A stretch of 64,000 nucleotides of DNA from Opitutaceae bacterium. GTDB lineage: Bacteria; Verrucomicrobiota; Verrucomicrobiia; Opitutales; Opitutaceae. The stretch covers positions 38,450 through 102,449 of the forward strand of contig JANQRT010000053.1 in the NCBI GenBank assembly GCA_028284385.1. The letters run 5' to 3'. Shown here piece by piece: positions 41,486-50,456 of the stretch. The position numbers and the translations under genes are program-made. The notes beneath the pieces were generated by a model. The model was not told the origin of the DNA, ran no database searches, and saw only the letters and a list, made by a program, of their open reading frames with translations. Numbering within the stretch: the stretch's first letter is position 1; each line of letters begins with the position of its first letter.

Positions 41486-42640
41486 ATGGAATTCGCTTTC
41501 TCTACGGCCAACTCCATCCATTTCGGACCAGGTATCGCCAAAACCATCACCGGACTTCTCCCGACCGGAGTTAAACGCGTTTTCATTCTAACCGGCTCCT
41601 CGTCCCATCGTCAGAAATCCGTCTTGGATGTGTTGGAGAATAATGGATACGAAATCGATTCCCATTCGATAAATAAGGAGCCAGACGTATCCACCGTTTG
41701 GAACATTGCGCAATCCGCTCGAGAGTTCAAAGCCGAGATTATCGTGGCGATTGGAGGCGGCAGCGTGATTGACACTGGCAAAGTGGTGGCGGCCATGCTC
41801 AACAACGGCGGAAAGCTCATCGACTACCTGGAAGGGGTCGGAAAGGGCGAGACGCTCAAGTACCCTTCCGCGCCGATGATGGCGATCCCCACCACCGCTG
41901 GCACTGGCTCTGAAGTAACGCGCAATAGCGTGTTGTCCGTTGCGGAAGCGGGAATAAAAGTAAGCCTACGCAGTCCCTATCTCCTGCCACGCTGGGCGGT
42001 AGTCGATCCGGAATTGACCTACCAGCTTCCCTCGCAAATAGCGGCCTTCACGGGAATGGACGCCTTTATTCAATGCCTGGAGGCCTATCTCGGCAACCAG
42101 GCCAATCCCCTGACCGACGGCATCGCCAGCGAAGGCATTCAACGAGCAGCGAGATCCCTGAAAGCGGCTTGCGCGCCCGTCGTCGATCGGGCAGCTAAAG
42201 AAGACATGTGCGTGGCTAGCCTGTGCAGCGGCATGGCCTTAGCCAATTCCAAGCTGGGAGCCGTTCACGGGTTTGCCGGTGTGATTGGGGGAATGATAGA
42301 CGCCCCTCATGGAGCCATTTGCGCCAGTCTTGTCGGACAAGTCTTAAAAGCGAATCTCGATGCTATCGAAACCCGGGCGCCCAACCACCCTTCTCTAGCT
42401 AAGTGGGAACGGGTGGCTCAGATCGTGACCAGCAACCCTTCAGCAAAGCCACTCTACACCATTGCCTGGCTAGATACTCTGCTAGCCGATCTCGATATCC
42501 AGTCGCTGGAAGCCTTGGGATTTACACGTGATCGAATTCCTGAAGTGGCGGAAAAAGCGGAGAATTCGAGCAGTATGAAGGGCAATCCGATCAAGCTGAC
42601 CCGCTATGAAATGGAAGAAATTCTCGAAGAATCGCTCTAG
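41486..42640 (+). CDS. Iron-containing alcohol dehydrogenase
   Basis: The 384-residue protein has the NAD-binding GGGSVIDTGK motif and IPTTAGTGSEVTRNSVLS. The metal region reads GMDAFIQCLEAYLGNQANPLTD, then LGAVHGFAGVIGGMIDAPHGAICA. The usual D-x-x-x-H ligand pair has Gln in place of the His, as is common in the subfamily whose hallmark is D-A-L-T-Q-L-I-E. The two later His residues are kept. It probably oxidises or reduces a short alcohol or aldehyde. The metal may be Fe or Zn. Confidence 0.88.
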   Translation: MEFAFSTANSIHFGPGIAKTITGLLPTGVKRVFILTGSSSHRQKSVLDVLENNGYEIDSHSINKEPDVSTVWNIAQSAREFKAEIIVAIGGGSVIDTGKVVAAMLNNGGKLIDYLEGVGKGETLKYPSAPMMAIPTTAGTGSEVTRNSVLSVAEAGIKVSLRSPYLLPRWAVVDPELTYQLPSQIAAFTGMDAFIQCLEAYLGNQANPLTDGIASEGIQRAARSLKAACAPVVDRAAKEDMCVASLCSGMALANSKLGAVHGFAGVIGGMIDAPHGAICASLVGQVLKANLDAIETRAPNHPSLAKWERVAQIVTSNPSAKPLYTIAWLDTLLADLDIQSLEALGFTRDRIPEVAEKAENSSSMKGNPIKLTRYEMEEILEESL

Positions 42641-43679
42641 CCGGAATCAACCTCAGCCGGATCCGCTAAATTGAAAAATAGGCGGTTAAAGAGAAGTCGA
42701 GAACTTATAAGTCGCGGTTTCGTGAAAACCTAACCTCTTTTACGGATGCCGATCGAAACACCCCAGAAGATCCTCGGACCTTGAAAGGCGTTAAAAAATT
42801 TTCGATGAGCTAAAATCTCTATGCGATAGAGTCTGCTACTCAGCGCCACACTACAATAAACCCTGAGCTACTTATTTTCGGCGTTTGAGCGACATCGAAC
42901 TGCCCTTAAAGAATACGCGCCACATTGCCAATCCACTAGAGAAGGGGCTGATAAATACCCTGAGTGGCAATGAGCGCTAATCGCGCCTTTTAGCATGACC
43001 ATGAGAAGAAGCGCTCATTCGCTATCCTGTCATTTCCGGGTCCGTAACCTAAATGAAACCTGAGAGGATTTGCTCCGAAAATTTCGAATGGCGATTCGCA
43101 AATCGGGTTAGTCCTGAAAGTCTGACTACATGGATCTCTGTATTCACATAATCCTTGCATTTTATTGGCCTAATTTTTTCCATTTTTGTAAAATTTTACT
43201 GAGTTTTCTCAGCCTCAGTCTTCGTTTTGTGAATACGTTTGATAGTATACCCTAAAATTTGGGCGAACAATAGGCTTAAAAATCACCCGATTTGACTAGT
43301 AGTAAAACTCCCTTGCTCCGGCAATTTCCTTATCTGCCCCGATAAATCGCAAATTTCGCATAGGATATTTCCTATACGGATCATGAGGAATTTATTTCAG
43401 ATTTCTGGGAGGTATCCAGAAATCCCTACCTCTTCACCGCTTTTTTCACTATGTAAATTTTTACTAAAGGAGCGGCCTTTGGAAGACGAAGTTTGGGGGC
43501 ACGTCAAAATTCAAAACCCACTCGAAAAAAGCAAGCGACGCCGTCGGCTGAAAGAAGAGCACTCAGGAATACCCACTCACCCAGGCAAACCCCAAACAAC
43601 GAATTTCTAGCGCCATCATCATGCGCCAGGAAATGGAATACTAAACTAAACACTAACGTTACACATACACACATATCAG
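42641..43679. other. 1039-base gene-free stretch upstream of the fibre locus
   Basis: The stretch is AT-rich, especially from about 43140. It has no open frame with family resemblance; a 75-codon plus-strand frame at 43383 is basic and non-conserved-looking. A small inverted repeat, TAGGA-TATT-TCCTA, lies near 43360, about 300 bases before the first subunit gene. A long leader or several regulatory sites for the downstream locus are possible. Confidence 0.45.
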
Positions 43680-44192
43680 ATGAAAACATTCAAAACACTG
43701 CTTGCCGGAGCGACCGGTATTTTCGCTGCCGCTACCCTGTTTGGCGGAACTAATGAAGACGCGACTCTGAACGCCACCATTACGTCAGGCGTTCTGGAAA
43801 TCGATCCGACTTCCGTTTCAGGTCCTCACAGTCCTGTTGGAGGATCGGTAGCCCTGACAGGCGCTCTGCAGACCGATGCTTTGCAATACAACCTGAATGG
43901 CATCACCATCAACGACTTGAACGGCGACGGACAAGGCTGGCGCTTGACGGCTACGCCTGACGCGAACCTGACTGACGGCACCGACAATCTTCCTCTTGGC
44001 ACAACAGCCGGTTTCCATAACCCGTCTGACGCCGCCAACACTACGGTAGACACGGTCAATCAAGTTACCTACTCCGGTACTACTGGTATCGCTGGCTACA
44101 CGATCGATTACGACGTTGCTTACAACGTTCCAGCACTGGTTGGAGCTGGAGCCTACTCTGGCATCGTAGCTTTCGCTATCGTAGTCAACTAA
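43680..44192 (+). CDS. Exported fibre-subunit-like protein with a W-x-L motif
   Basis: The 170-residue protein has a signal peptide (MKTFKTLLAGATGIFAAATLFGG) and an all-beta, Gly/Thr/Asn-rich mature part. Features are NGDGQGWRLTATP (Trp87-Arg-Leu, resembling the first motif of WxL domains) and TTAGFHNPSD. The C-terminal strand pattern YNVPALVGAGAYSGIVAFAI has alternating hydrophobic residues. The neighbouring 44667-45398 gene shares the W-x-L, T-A-G and VPA...YSG features. Its position before a chaperone and an usher suggests that it is the major exported subunit. It has no typical pilin cysteine pair. Gram-positive WxL proteins bind peptidoglycan, but no such function is implied here. Confidence 0.68.
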   Translation: MKTFKTLLAGATGIFAAATLFGGTNEDATLNATITSGVLEIDPTSVSGPHSPVGGSVALTGALQTDALQYNLNGITINDLNGDGQGWRLTATPDANLTDGTDNLPLGTTAGFHNPSDAANTTVDTVNQVTYSGTTGIAGYTIDYDVAYNVPALVGAGAYSGIVAFAIVVN

Positions 44193-44248
44193 CGAATACA
44201 TAGCAACTCTTACGTTAATCCAGGCGATCCGCGAAATCTAATCCGACG

Positions 44249-44536
44249 ATGACACACATAGTCGAAAATCCAATTAAAGCGCTTCCACATTCTTTGGTCG
44301 GGATGCTAGCGCGGGAATTCGGCTTCGCGTCAGGAACTATTGGTCGTAGTTCCAAGGGAAGCGAGCGTGTCATCGACTCGGATCCTAGATGGGATCGTCA
44401 AAGATTAGCGAGCGTGGACGAAGAGATCGAAGATACATGGTGGAGTGGTATCTCGATTTTCAAGAATGCTCGAAGTGGCGGCTTGGTCACCACCGCTTCG
44501 AGCGACTTCGCCCGTCAGCTGATCGACGCAACCTGA
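44249..44536 (+). CDS. Possible small protein between the two fibre subunit genes (weak)
   Basis: The 95-codon frame encodes a charged, Ser/Arg-rich sequence (MLAREFGFASGTIGRSSKG, DTWWSGISIFKNA) without a signal peptide, membrane segment or known domain. No clear ribosome-binding site stands before the ATG. It ends 62 bases before a strong hairpin, which would suit a gene end. It may equally be a chance frame in a non-coding spacer. Confidence 0.25.
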   Translation: MTHIVENPIKALPHSLVGMLAREFGFASGTIGRSSKGSERVIDSDPRWDRQRLASVDEEIEDTWWSGISIFKNARSGGLVTTASSDFARQLIDAT

Positions 44537-44597
44537 GAATGGATTCGGCATCACAGGTATGAATGTCGGAGACTTCAATGGTTCGCTTTTACTAGAC

Positions 44598-44623
44598 GAG
44601 GCCGCGCCCTACAGCGCGGCCTC
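44598..44623 (+). terminator. Strong hairpin between the two subunit genes (attenuator-like)
   Basis: A perfect ten-base stem GAGGCCGCGC/GCGCGGCCTC with a six-base loop is followed by TCTTA. It lies 44 bases upstream of the preferred start of the second subunit gene and about 405 bases downstream of the first. It could reduce readthrough so that the first subunit is made in excess, or terminate the transcript. The T-run is weak. Confidence 0.55.
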
Positions 44624-44666
44624 TCTTAGCAACGATTCCCGCTGCGATTGCAGCGGATTATCCACC

Positions 44667-45398
44667 ATGGAGTGCGAGGTGGAATCCGACATCTTTCGCC
44701 ATCAAAGGTGGTTAAGGCTCTCCACTTTCTTTTTCCTAACCGTTGCGGGAACCAATCTTCTGGAAGGGGATATTCAGCTGAGAGGTCCCGGCTCTATCCG
44801 ACTGCCCTCCGTTACCGTATCCGACGAGCCAACACGGGTAAGATCCGAGAAGCATACCCTTGTTTTGAAGAACACCCACATTCGAACGGGCTGGATGCTG
44901 ACCGGCGAAGTCTTTCAAGGGGTTCTGGAAGGCCGGAAGACCGGTGAAACCATTCTAGCAAGACTCAAATTCAAGTCCATCACCTACACCGGAGGTCGGC
45001 CTCTGACTGTATCGGACGAAGAGGAACAAGGTCAGACGAAAGAGGATACTGTTCAAGAAATGGAAGAGGCTGAACTGACCCCCGACGCGCCTGATCTTGA
45101 GATTCAGTTGGATAAGGGAACTGAAGAAATCCATACCGAGGAAGCGGATTCTCAGCCACAGGTGGATGAGCGCGAACCTCTCGAGTTGATCGAGGAAGAG
45201 GAAGCTCTGCCTAGCATTGCTGACATGGGCTTGGGCTCGACGGCTGGAATCCATATCTCCGCTGACGAGAGCGTCATCACGGCCGATCCAGGATTTGGAA
45301 TTGGAAAATTCAAGATCGAGTTCCGCGTCATCTACAAAGTGCCCGCCTTCCCGAGAGCCGACGACTACTCGGGAGTAGCCAATTTTATCATACAATAG
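44667..45398 (+). CDS. Exported fibre-subunit-like protein with a W-x-L motif and an acidic insert
   Basis: The ATG at 44667 gives 243 residues with a signal-like segment (LRLSTFFFLTVAGTNLL). An ATG 108 bases upstream would add residues encoded by the hairpin region and is less likely. Trp76-Met-Leu lies in TGWMLTGEVFQG, and the ending is IYKVPAFPRADDYSGVANF. Both resemble the 43680-44192 subunit. Residues about 116-180 form an extremely acidic insert with many Glu/Asp (EEEQGQTKEDTVQEMEEAEL and similar) that the first subunit lacks. It is likely a minor or adhesive subunit. It is followed after 37 bases by the chaperone gene. Confidence 0.65.
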   Translation: MECEVESDIFRHQRWLRLSTFFFLTVAGTNLLEGDIQLRGPGSIRLPSVTVSDEPTRVRSEKHTLVLKNTHIRTGWMLTGEVFQGVLEGRKTGETILARLKFKSITYTGGRPLTVSDEEEQGQTKEDTVQEMEEAELTPDAPDLEIQLDKGTEEIHTEEADSQPQVDEREPLELIEEEEALPSIADMGLGSTAGIHISADESVITADPGFGIGKFKIEFRVIYKVPAFPRADDYSGVANFIIQ

Positions 45399-45435
45399 CT
45401 TTAGAAAACTGGAACTTCGCAAAACCATCCCGCAA

Positions 45436-46233
45436 ATGAAAACACGACTCATCCCACTCGTCCTGCTCTTCGTCACGTATTCGGCTTTCGGATTCAGTGT
45501 AAATCCCATGGTCGCCGAATTCGATCCTGACTCGACCCGTTCTCAACAGGTTTTCGTCCTGACAAACCCCACTGAGGAGCCGAAGCCTGTCGAGATCACG
45601 GTAGGCATTCCCCATCTCGATGAAAAAAACGTGGAGACTCTCGAGCGAGGAGCGGGAGAGGAGAATTTCCTGATCGTCCCTCAGCAGTTGATTGTTCCTC
45701 CAAACTCGAAACGATCGGTGAAAGTCTTCTGGGTTGGCGAATCTTCAGGAAGCGAAGAGACCTTTCGTATCATCTTCAAGGAACTTCCGGTAACCTTGCC
45801 GTCAGAGGATCTTGGTCCAGACGAAAGCAGCTTTCGCATGATGGTAACCATGGAATACCAGACCCGCATTTGGGTTACGCCGAAAGGACTGAAGGAAAAC
45901 TTGAGCGTCACCGATTTCGACTACGTCGAGATTCCAGCTCCTCGGAAGCAAGTGGCAGGAGAAGAGCCTTCCACCGAGCACATGTTGCCGATGTTGAAAT
46001 TGACCGTAGCCAACACTGGTCAGCGTCACGGCTACATTCGCTATCCGGAAATGCTTATTAAAACCAAGACCGGCGACACCTTGAAGTTCGACCACAAGAA
46101 AATCGACCCTATCTCCGGACAGGTAGTCATGAAGGAATCCGAACGCAGCTTCAAGATGCCTTGGCGCGACGATTTTCCCAATTTCGACAACATCGATTCG
46201 ATCACCCTTAAAGTGAAAAAGAAAAGCAGGTGA
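45436..46233 (+). CDS. Periplasmic PapD-like fibre chaperone
   Basis: The 265-residue protein has a signal peptide (MKTRLIPLVLLFVTYSAFG). The Ig-like first domain shows FSVNPMVAEFDPDSTRSQQV, IVPPNSKRSVKVFWVG and EETFRIIFKELPV. The last matches the F-R-I-x-x-x-E-x-P ending of strands F1-G1 in PapD-type chaperones. A second Ig-like domain follows from about residue 165 (MLKLTVANTGQRHGYIRYPE). A long linker between strands (about 125-160) is unusual. The gene overlaps the usher gene by four bases (GTGA), so they are coupled. Confidence 0.78.
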   Translation: MKTRLIPLVLLFVTYSAFGFSVNPMVAEFDPDSTRSQQVFVLTNPTEEPKPVEITVGIPHLDEKNVETLERGAGEENFLIVPQQLIVPPNSKRSVKVFWVGESSGSEETFRIIFKELPVTLPSEDLGPDESSFRMMVTMEYQTRIWVTPKGLKENLSVTDFDYVEIPAPRKQVAGEEPSTEHMLPMLKLTVANTGQRHGYIRYPEMLIKTKTGDTLKFDHKKIDPISGQVVMKESERSFKMPWRDDFPNFDNIDSITLKVKKKSR

Positions 46234-48671
46234 GCCGTCGAGTAGCATGCCAGATCGTTCTCCTGGCAGTGCTCGCCCAAGCAACCTTCGGTTCGCCGCA
46301 AAACTTTGAGGATCCCGATGCGGTCATTATCCCACTCGACATTGAAATCAACGGCAAGCCGCATGGGGAGCTCATTACCCGAGCTACTCCATCCCTAGAT
46401 GCGGTAGCCGTCTTCGGTCCCAGTTTCAAGGAATTGCTGCTGGACAAGGTTGCCGACGATATCGCTCTAATCGTCGCGTCACTGCCAGATGAATACATAG
46501 CGCTAGCCGAGCTAAACAAGCTGGGTCTGCGTGTGCATCTGGATTTGGAACGGCTGGTATTGGTAGTTGAGATACAAGAGAAGCTTATTCTCGAGAGAAG
46601 ATCCATCAGCTTGAATCGCTTTAGAAACCGGATTTCCGATCGAGCCCTTCCCGAGGCTAAGGTGAGCGGATACGCGAATTTCCGCATGAGAAGCGCGAAG
46701 GAACGACAGGGGAACGGGGAAACCCATACGCGGAATACTCTCAACGTGAAACATGTGATGAATTTCAATGGATGGGCGATTGTTGGCGAAAGCGTCATGA
46801 GAGAAAGCGATTCCTCCGCTGGCTCGTCGTGGAGTGTAGAATCGCTGCACCTGGAAAAAGACGTTCCGAAACGACTCTGGAGAATCAGGTTGGGAGATTT
46901 GGTAACGCCCACAACCCGTTTTCAAAGAGGCTTTTCGCTTTGGGGATTTAATCTTTCCCGGAATTTCGATATCAGTCCGAGTCGCATATTCCAGCCAACC
47001 GGATCCGCTCAATTCGAGCTTCGCGAGGATTCAACCGTCGAAGTCCTGATGAACGGAAATGTGGAACGTCTCCTAAAACTGGATCCAGGCATCTACAACA
47101 TCGAAGACTTCAAACTGGCCGCTGGAGAGAATACGCTCGCATTGAATGTAATCAGCGACTCGGGAGCGGAAGAGCTCGTGAGCATTTCCGAGTTTGGGGC
47201 TCCAACTCTGCTTGGAAATCGCGTATCGGAATATTCCTTTTCCTTCGGTTTGCCCGTTACTTCAAATCCTCAGGACAGTTTCGTACTGTCATCGCTTTCT
47301 CAATACCAGCGTCGCTTATCCCTGAATCCGGTTTATTCCGGGTATTATCGGAAGGGTGTCACCAATCAAATTACGGGAGAAGTCGCTCTCCAAGGAACGC
47401 TCGACTGGCAAAGAGCTGGAGTCAGCGCGATCTGGGCGAATCAAACCGGTTCCTACCATTTGGACTTTTCGCTTAACAATGCGAGTTCCACCTCTCCTGG
47501 AATCCAGCTTTCTTCTGAACATGAAATCTTCGGCTACAAGATTCGTTCCACCTCCACCTACATGGGCGAAGGATTCAGCGAATACCTGAGAGGGCAGTCT
47601 CGACCCTCCAATGAAATGCGATTCAGCCAGTCTTTGAACGCGTCCAAGATGTTTGGAGACAAGCTGTCGGCCTCGTTCGGGAGCGTGTACCGAAAATACG
47701 CGAATGGCGAAGACGAATGGTCTGCCAATGCTCGTTTTGGACGGCGTATTGGAGATGTCTACACTTCCCTCTCGCTTCGCGGCGCTTCTTCCGACGATGG
47801 ATTCGACACCGGCCTCTATCTCAATCTCACCTGGAATCCTGTCCGCAAATGGAGATCGCGCACGCGAGTCGGCTATGGCGACTTCACCACCAACTCGGGA
47901 ATTGAAACGACGCTGAACTACGCCAATCGGAGAGCCCGCGACTATTACCAGGTAGAACTAGCCGCCAGAGGTTCAGAGGAAGAAAGATCCTACACGGGAG
48001 GCTTAACCTATCAGAATAACATGATTCGATTTTCCGCTCTCCACGGTTTGGCCTATGGCGACATCCAAGAGGATATAGACTCGGTGGAGCGAACGAGTTT
48101 GGAACTGGAATGGGCCATAGCCTTTGCCGATGGATCGGTCGGCGTCACCAGAAGAGTTGGAGACGCTTTTGCACTGATAGCGAATCACCAGATGTGGAAA
48201 GACGTTCCTATCGGAATAAATCCAACCTTGGGGGGATACGAATTTAAATCCAAGGGAGGGTTTTTCAGTCCGGTAATTTCAAATCTAAGGCCCTATCAAG
48301 CAACGAAAGTCTTCGCCGAAACGTCGGAAGGAGAAATGATTCTACAGGAAAATGAATACGAGATCGCCCCATCCGAAAAACGGGGAACCAAAATCGTCTT
48401 AGGGGACGAAGCGGTATACGGATTGCGCAGCTCGATTTTCCTGCCAGATGGCGAGCCAGCCGTTTATCGCGGCATTCACTTGACGGATCAAAGCGGGAAT
48501 CGCGTAGCCAGTTTTACCAATAGCGTGGGACGGTTCGTGGCGAGCGGACTGAAAGAGGGAATCTACACCATCTCCGTAGCCGGAACGGCAGGAACCGCTC
48601 AAGTGGAAATCAAAGGGAAACGGAAGCTGGTCAATAAAGACATGATTGTATTGGAAGTTTCAGCGCAGTAG
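46230..48671 (+). CDS. FimD-like outer-membrane usher, divergent
   Basis: The 813-residue protein begins with GTG and a signal peptide (CQIVLLAVLAQATFGS). The N-terminal domain has IIPLDIEINGKPHGEL, comparable with the usher start Y-L-x-x-x-I-N-G. The middle has plug- and barrel-like beta-strands (TRFQRGFSLWGFNLSRNFDI, GSAQFELREDSTVEVLMNGN, EYSFSFGLP, TNQITGEVALQGTLDWQRAG). The C-terminal part (PAVYRGIHLTDQSGNRVASF, GRFVASGLKEGIYTISVAG) matches the usher carboxy domain pattern. The length is normal for an usher. It would secrete and assemble the two W-x-L subunits. The recF gene converges on it with almost no gap. Confidence 0.78.
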   Translation: MSRRVACQIVLLAVLAQATFGSPQNFEDPDAVIIPLDIEINGKPHGELITRATPSLDAVAVFGPSFKELLLDKVADDIALIVASLPDEYIALAELNKLGLRVHLDLERLVLVVEIQEKLILERRSISLNRFRNRISDRALPEAKVSGYANFRMRSAKERQGNGETHTRNTLNVKHVMNFNGWAIVGESVMRESDSSAGSSWSVESLHLEKDVPKRLWRIRLGDLVTPTTRFQRGFSLWGFNLSRNFDISPSRIFQPTGSAQFELREDSTVEVLMNGNVERLLKLDPGIYNIEDFKLAAGENTLALNVISDSGAEELVSISEFGAPTLLGNRVSEYSFSFGLPVTSNPQDSFVLSSLSQYQRRLSLNPVYSGYYRKGVTNQITGEVALQGTLDWQRAGVSAIWANQTGSYHLDFSLNNASSTSPGIQLSSEHEIFGYKIRSTSTYMGEGFSEYLRGQSRPSNEMRFSQSLNASKMFGDKLSASFGSVYRKYANGEDEWSANARFGRRIGDVYTSLSLRGASSDDGFDTGLYLNLTWNPVRKWRSRTRVGYGDFTTNSGIETTLNYANRRARDYYQVELAARGSEEERSYTGGLTYQNNMIRFSALHGLAYGDIQEDIDSVERTSLELEWAIAFADGSVGVTRRVGDAFALIANHQMWKDVPIGINPTLGGYEFKSKGGFFSPVISNLRPYQATKVFAETSEGEMILQENEYEIAPSEKRGTKIVLGDEAVYGLRSSIFLPDGEPAVYRGIHLTDQSGNRVASFTNSVGRFVASGLKEGIYTISVAGTAGTAQVEIKGKRKLVNKDMIVLEVSAQ

Positions 48672-48672
48672 A

Positions 48673-49749
48673 TCAGACTTGCTGATAGCTTCCTTCACAG
48701 GCCTCGAAAACCAACCACTCGGATCGATTTTCGCCCTGCGGAAACTCGGTACCCGTGGCGATAATTTGCAGGTCCGTATCGATCGCCTCCCAAAAACGCT
48801 GCCGTCGATGAGGGTCCAATTCGGAAAGCGTATCGTCAGCCAGGATCACTGGAGCGAAACCGAACTTTTCTCTCCAATAAGTCACAATAGCGAACGACAT
48901 GGCCAAGACAATGGAGCGCTGCTGCCCTTCGGAAGCGAATTCCCCGGCCGCCTGACTATTCAAGCAAAGACGGAAATCGTCGCGATGCGGTCCTTTACTC
49001 GTCGTTTTCAGCAGAAGATCTCGCTCCAAGTTGCCTTTCAACGTATCGAAGTAGCTTTCATCAGTCTGCAGTTCGACGTTAGGCTTGTATTCAATATCCA
49101 GTAGATCATCGTTGTCGCTTATCTGCCGGTGACACGTCTTGGCCAAATTCATGAGGTCCCTTAAGCCTTGTCGTCTAGCTTGAACCAGTTCGTAGGCCGG
49201 CCTGGCCATCTCCTTTTCGAATGCGTTGAGCAGATTCGCGTCGGCTCCCTTCTTGAGTAGAGCGTTTCTCTCCTTGAGCCCCTTTTGATACGATTGCAGA
49301 GACTGGAAATAGCTGCGGTCGATTCCGCATAAAAAGGAGTCTAGAAACCGCCGTCTTAGGCTCGGAGACCCGTCGGCTAAGCGCATATCCTTGGAGGACA
49401 TCAACGCCGTTGGAAACCGTCCAGCAAACTCGGATACGCGCTTGATCGGCTCCCCATCGATCCATGCTTCCTTCCCTTTTTTCCTAATTCGAACGGTGGC
49501 TTCGGATTCTCCAACATCTTCATGATCAATAGCGTATACGATTTGGGCGTAATCCTTTTCGAAGCGGATGAGGCTCGCGTTCTCACGCGTTCTAAAGGCT
49601 TGGAGCGAGGTGGCGTACCCCAGTGCCTCAAGGAGATTGGTCTTCCCTTGGCCGTTATTTCCGCAGATGAATACGCGGGGCGCATCTAATTGAAGCCGAG
49701 CGAAAGCGATATTCCGATAATCGCTGAGACCTACGCTAAGAAAACGCAT
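48673..49749 (-). CDS. recF: DNA replication/repair protein RecF
   Basis: The 358-residue SMC-like ATPase has Walker A GNNGQGKTN (Gly30-Thr37) in the opening LSVGLSDYRN...RVFICGNNGQGKT. The signature region is ASEGQQRSIVLAMSFA, and Walker B is FAPVILADDTLSELD. RecF loads RecA at gaps as part of RecFOR. The ATG directly follows the queE stop (TGAATG), so it is the last gene of a queC-queD-queE-recF unit. Genes for dnaA, dnaN or gyrB, its usual neighbours, are absent. Confidence 0.92.
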   Translation of the reverse strand: MRFLSVGLSDYRNIAFARLQLDAPRVFICGNNGQGKTNLLEALGYATSLQAFRTRENASLIRFEKDYAQIVYAIDHEDVGESEATVRIRKKGKEAWIDGEPIKRVSEFAGRFPTALMSSKDMRLADGSPSLRRRFLDSFLCGIDRSYFQSLQSYQKGLKERNALLKKGADANLLNAFEKEMARPAYELVQARRQGLRDLMNLAKTCHRQISDNDDLLDIEYKPNVELQTDESYFDTLKGNLERDLLLKTTSKGPHRDDFRLCLNSQAAGEFASEGQQRSIVLAMSFAIVTYWREKFGFAPVILADDTLSELDPHRRQRFWEAIDTDLQIIATGTEFPQGENRSEWLVFEACEGSYQQV

Positions 49750-50430
49750 TCAGTATCCAAGTTCTGGTTTCCCGCCCAAAGGAGCTGGTTTTTGAACATC
49801 GGGATCCAGCTCGTCGGCATGGTAAAGCTTGTGCAGCTGATATCCCGCTCGAAAGAATCCTCCATGTTTCTTAACGAAACCAGTGATCGACTCGAGGGTC
49901 GCTTTATCGTCGCGCATGGACCATTCCGGATGCAGCCACACCGGCCGGCCGTCTATCTTTCCACCAATTGCTCGTATCCATTTTTCTATGGAATCTGGAT
50001 TCTCTATGATCAGTTTAAACTCGTCAGCCAAAGCAAGGTTTTCATCGAGCGGCATGGCTTCCCATTTAGGACTAAGAGTGATCCAATCGAAGTCCCCTTT
50101 TATCGGAAACGCCCCGCAAGTCTCTAGATGTCTGGCCATTCCCCTCTCTTTCAATCCTTCGGTCAACGCGGTTAAGTCATGAATGGTCGGTTCACCGCCG
50201 GTAACGATTGCCATTTGGGCGCCGGAGGAAGCGGCTCGATCGGCAAGCGAGGTCGCGGTTTCTTTTCCAATGTCCTCCGGAACGTAGTCTGGATGCCATG
50301 TCCCTGCCGAGTCACACCAAGGGCACTTGACCGGACAGCCAAATAGCCGAATGAAAAAGGCGGATTTCCCCATGTGGACGCCTTCCCCCTGCCAGGAATG
50401 AAACACCTCATGAATCGGATAGCTTTTCAT
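49750..50430 (-). CDS. queE: 7-carboxy-7-deazaguanine synthase
   Basis: The 226-residue radical SAM enzyme has YPIHEVFHSWQGEGVHMG at the start and the cluster motif in FGCPVKCPWCD (Cys32, Cys36, Cys39). IVTGGEPTIHD, LETCGAFPI and WITLSPKW follow, as in QueE. It converts 6-carboxytetrahydropterin to CDG in preQ0 synthesis. queD lies 26 bases upstream and recF follows directly. Confidence 0.93.
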   Translation of the reverse strand: MKSYPIHEVFHSWQGEGVHMGKSAFFIRLFGCPVKCPWCDSAGTWHPDYVPEDIGKETATSLADRAASSGAQMAIVTGGEPTIHDLTALTEGLKERGMARHLETCGAFPIKGDFDWITLSPKWEAMPLDENLALADEFKLIIENPDSIEKWIRAIGGKIDGRPVWLHPEWSMRDDKATLESITGFVKKHGGFFRAGYQLHKLYHADELDPDVQKPAPLGGKPELGY

Positions 50431-50456
50431 GACCAGTAATCCAGATAGCTGGAGTT

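Noticed and set aside
41486..42640. Loss of a metal-ligand His in the iron alcohol dehydrogenase (Gln instead)
   Set aside because: Gln at this place is common in one subfamily, so it is not evidence of inactivation.
43383..43610. 75-codon plus-strand frame in the 1 kb gene-free stretch
   Set aside because: Basic, low-complexity content, no signal or domain, and no ribosome-binding site.
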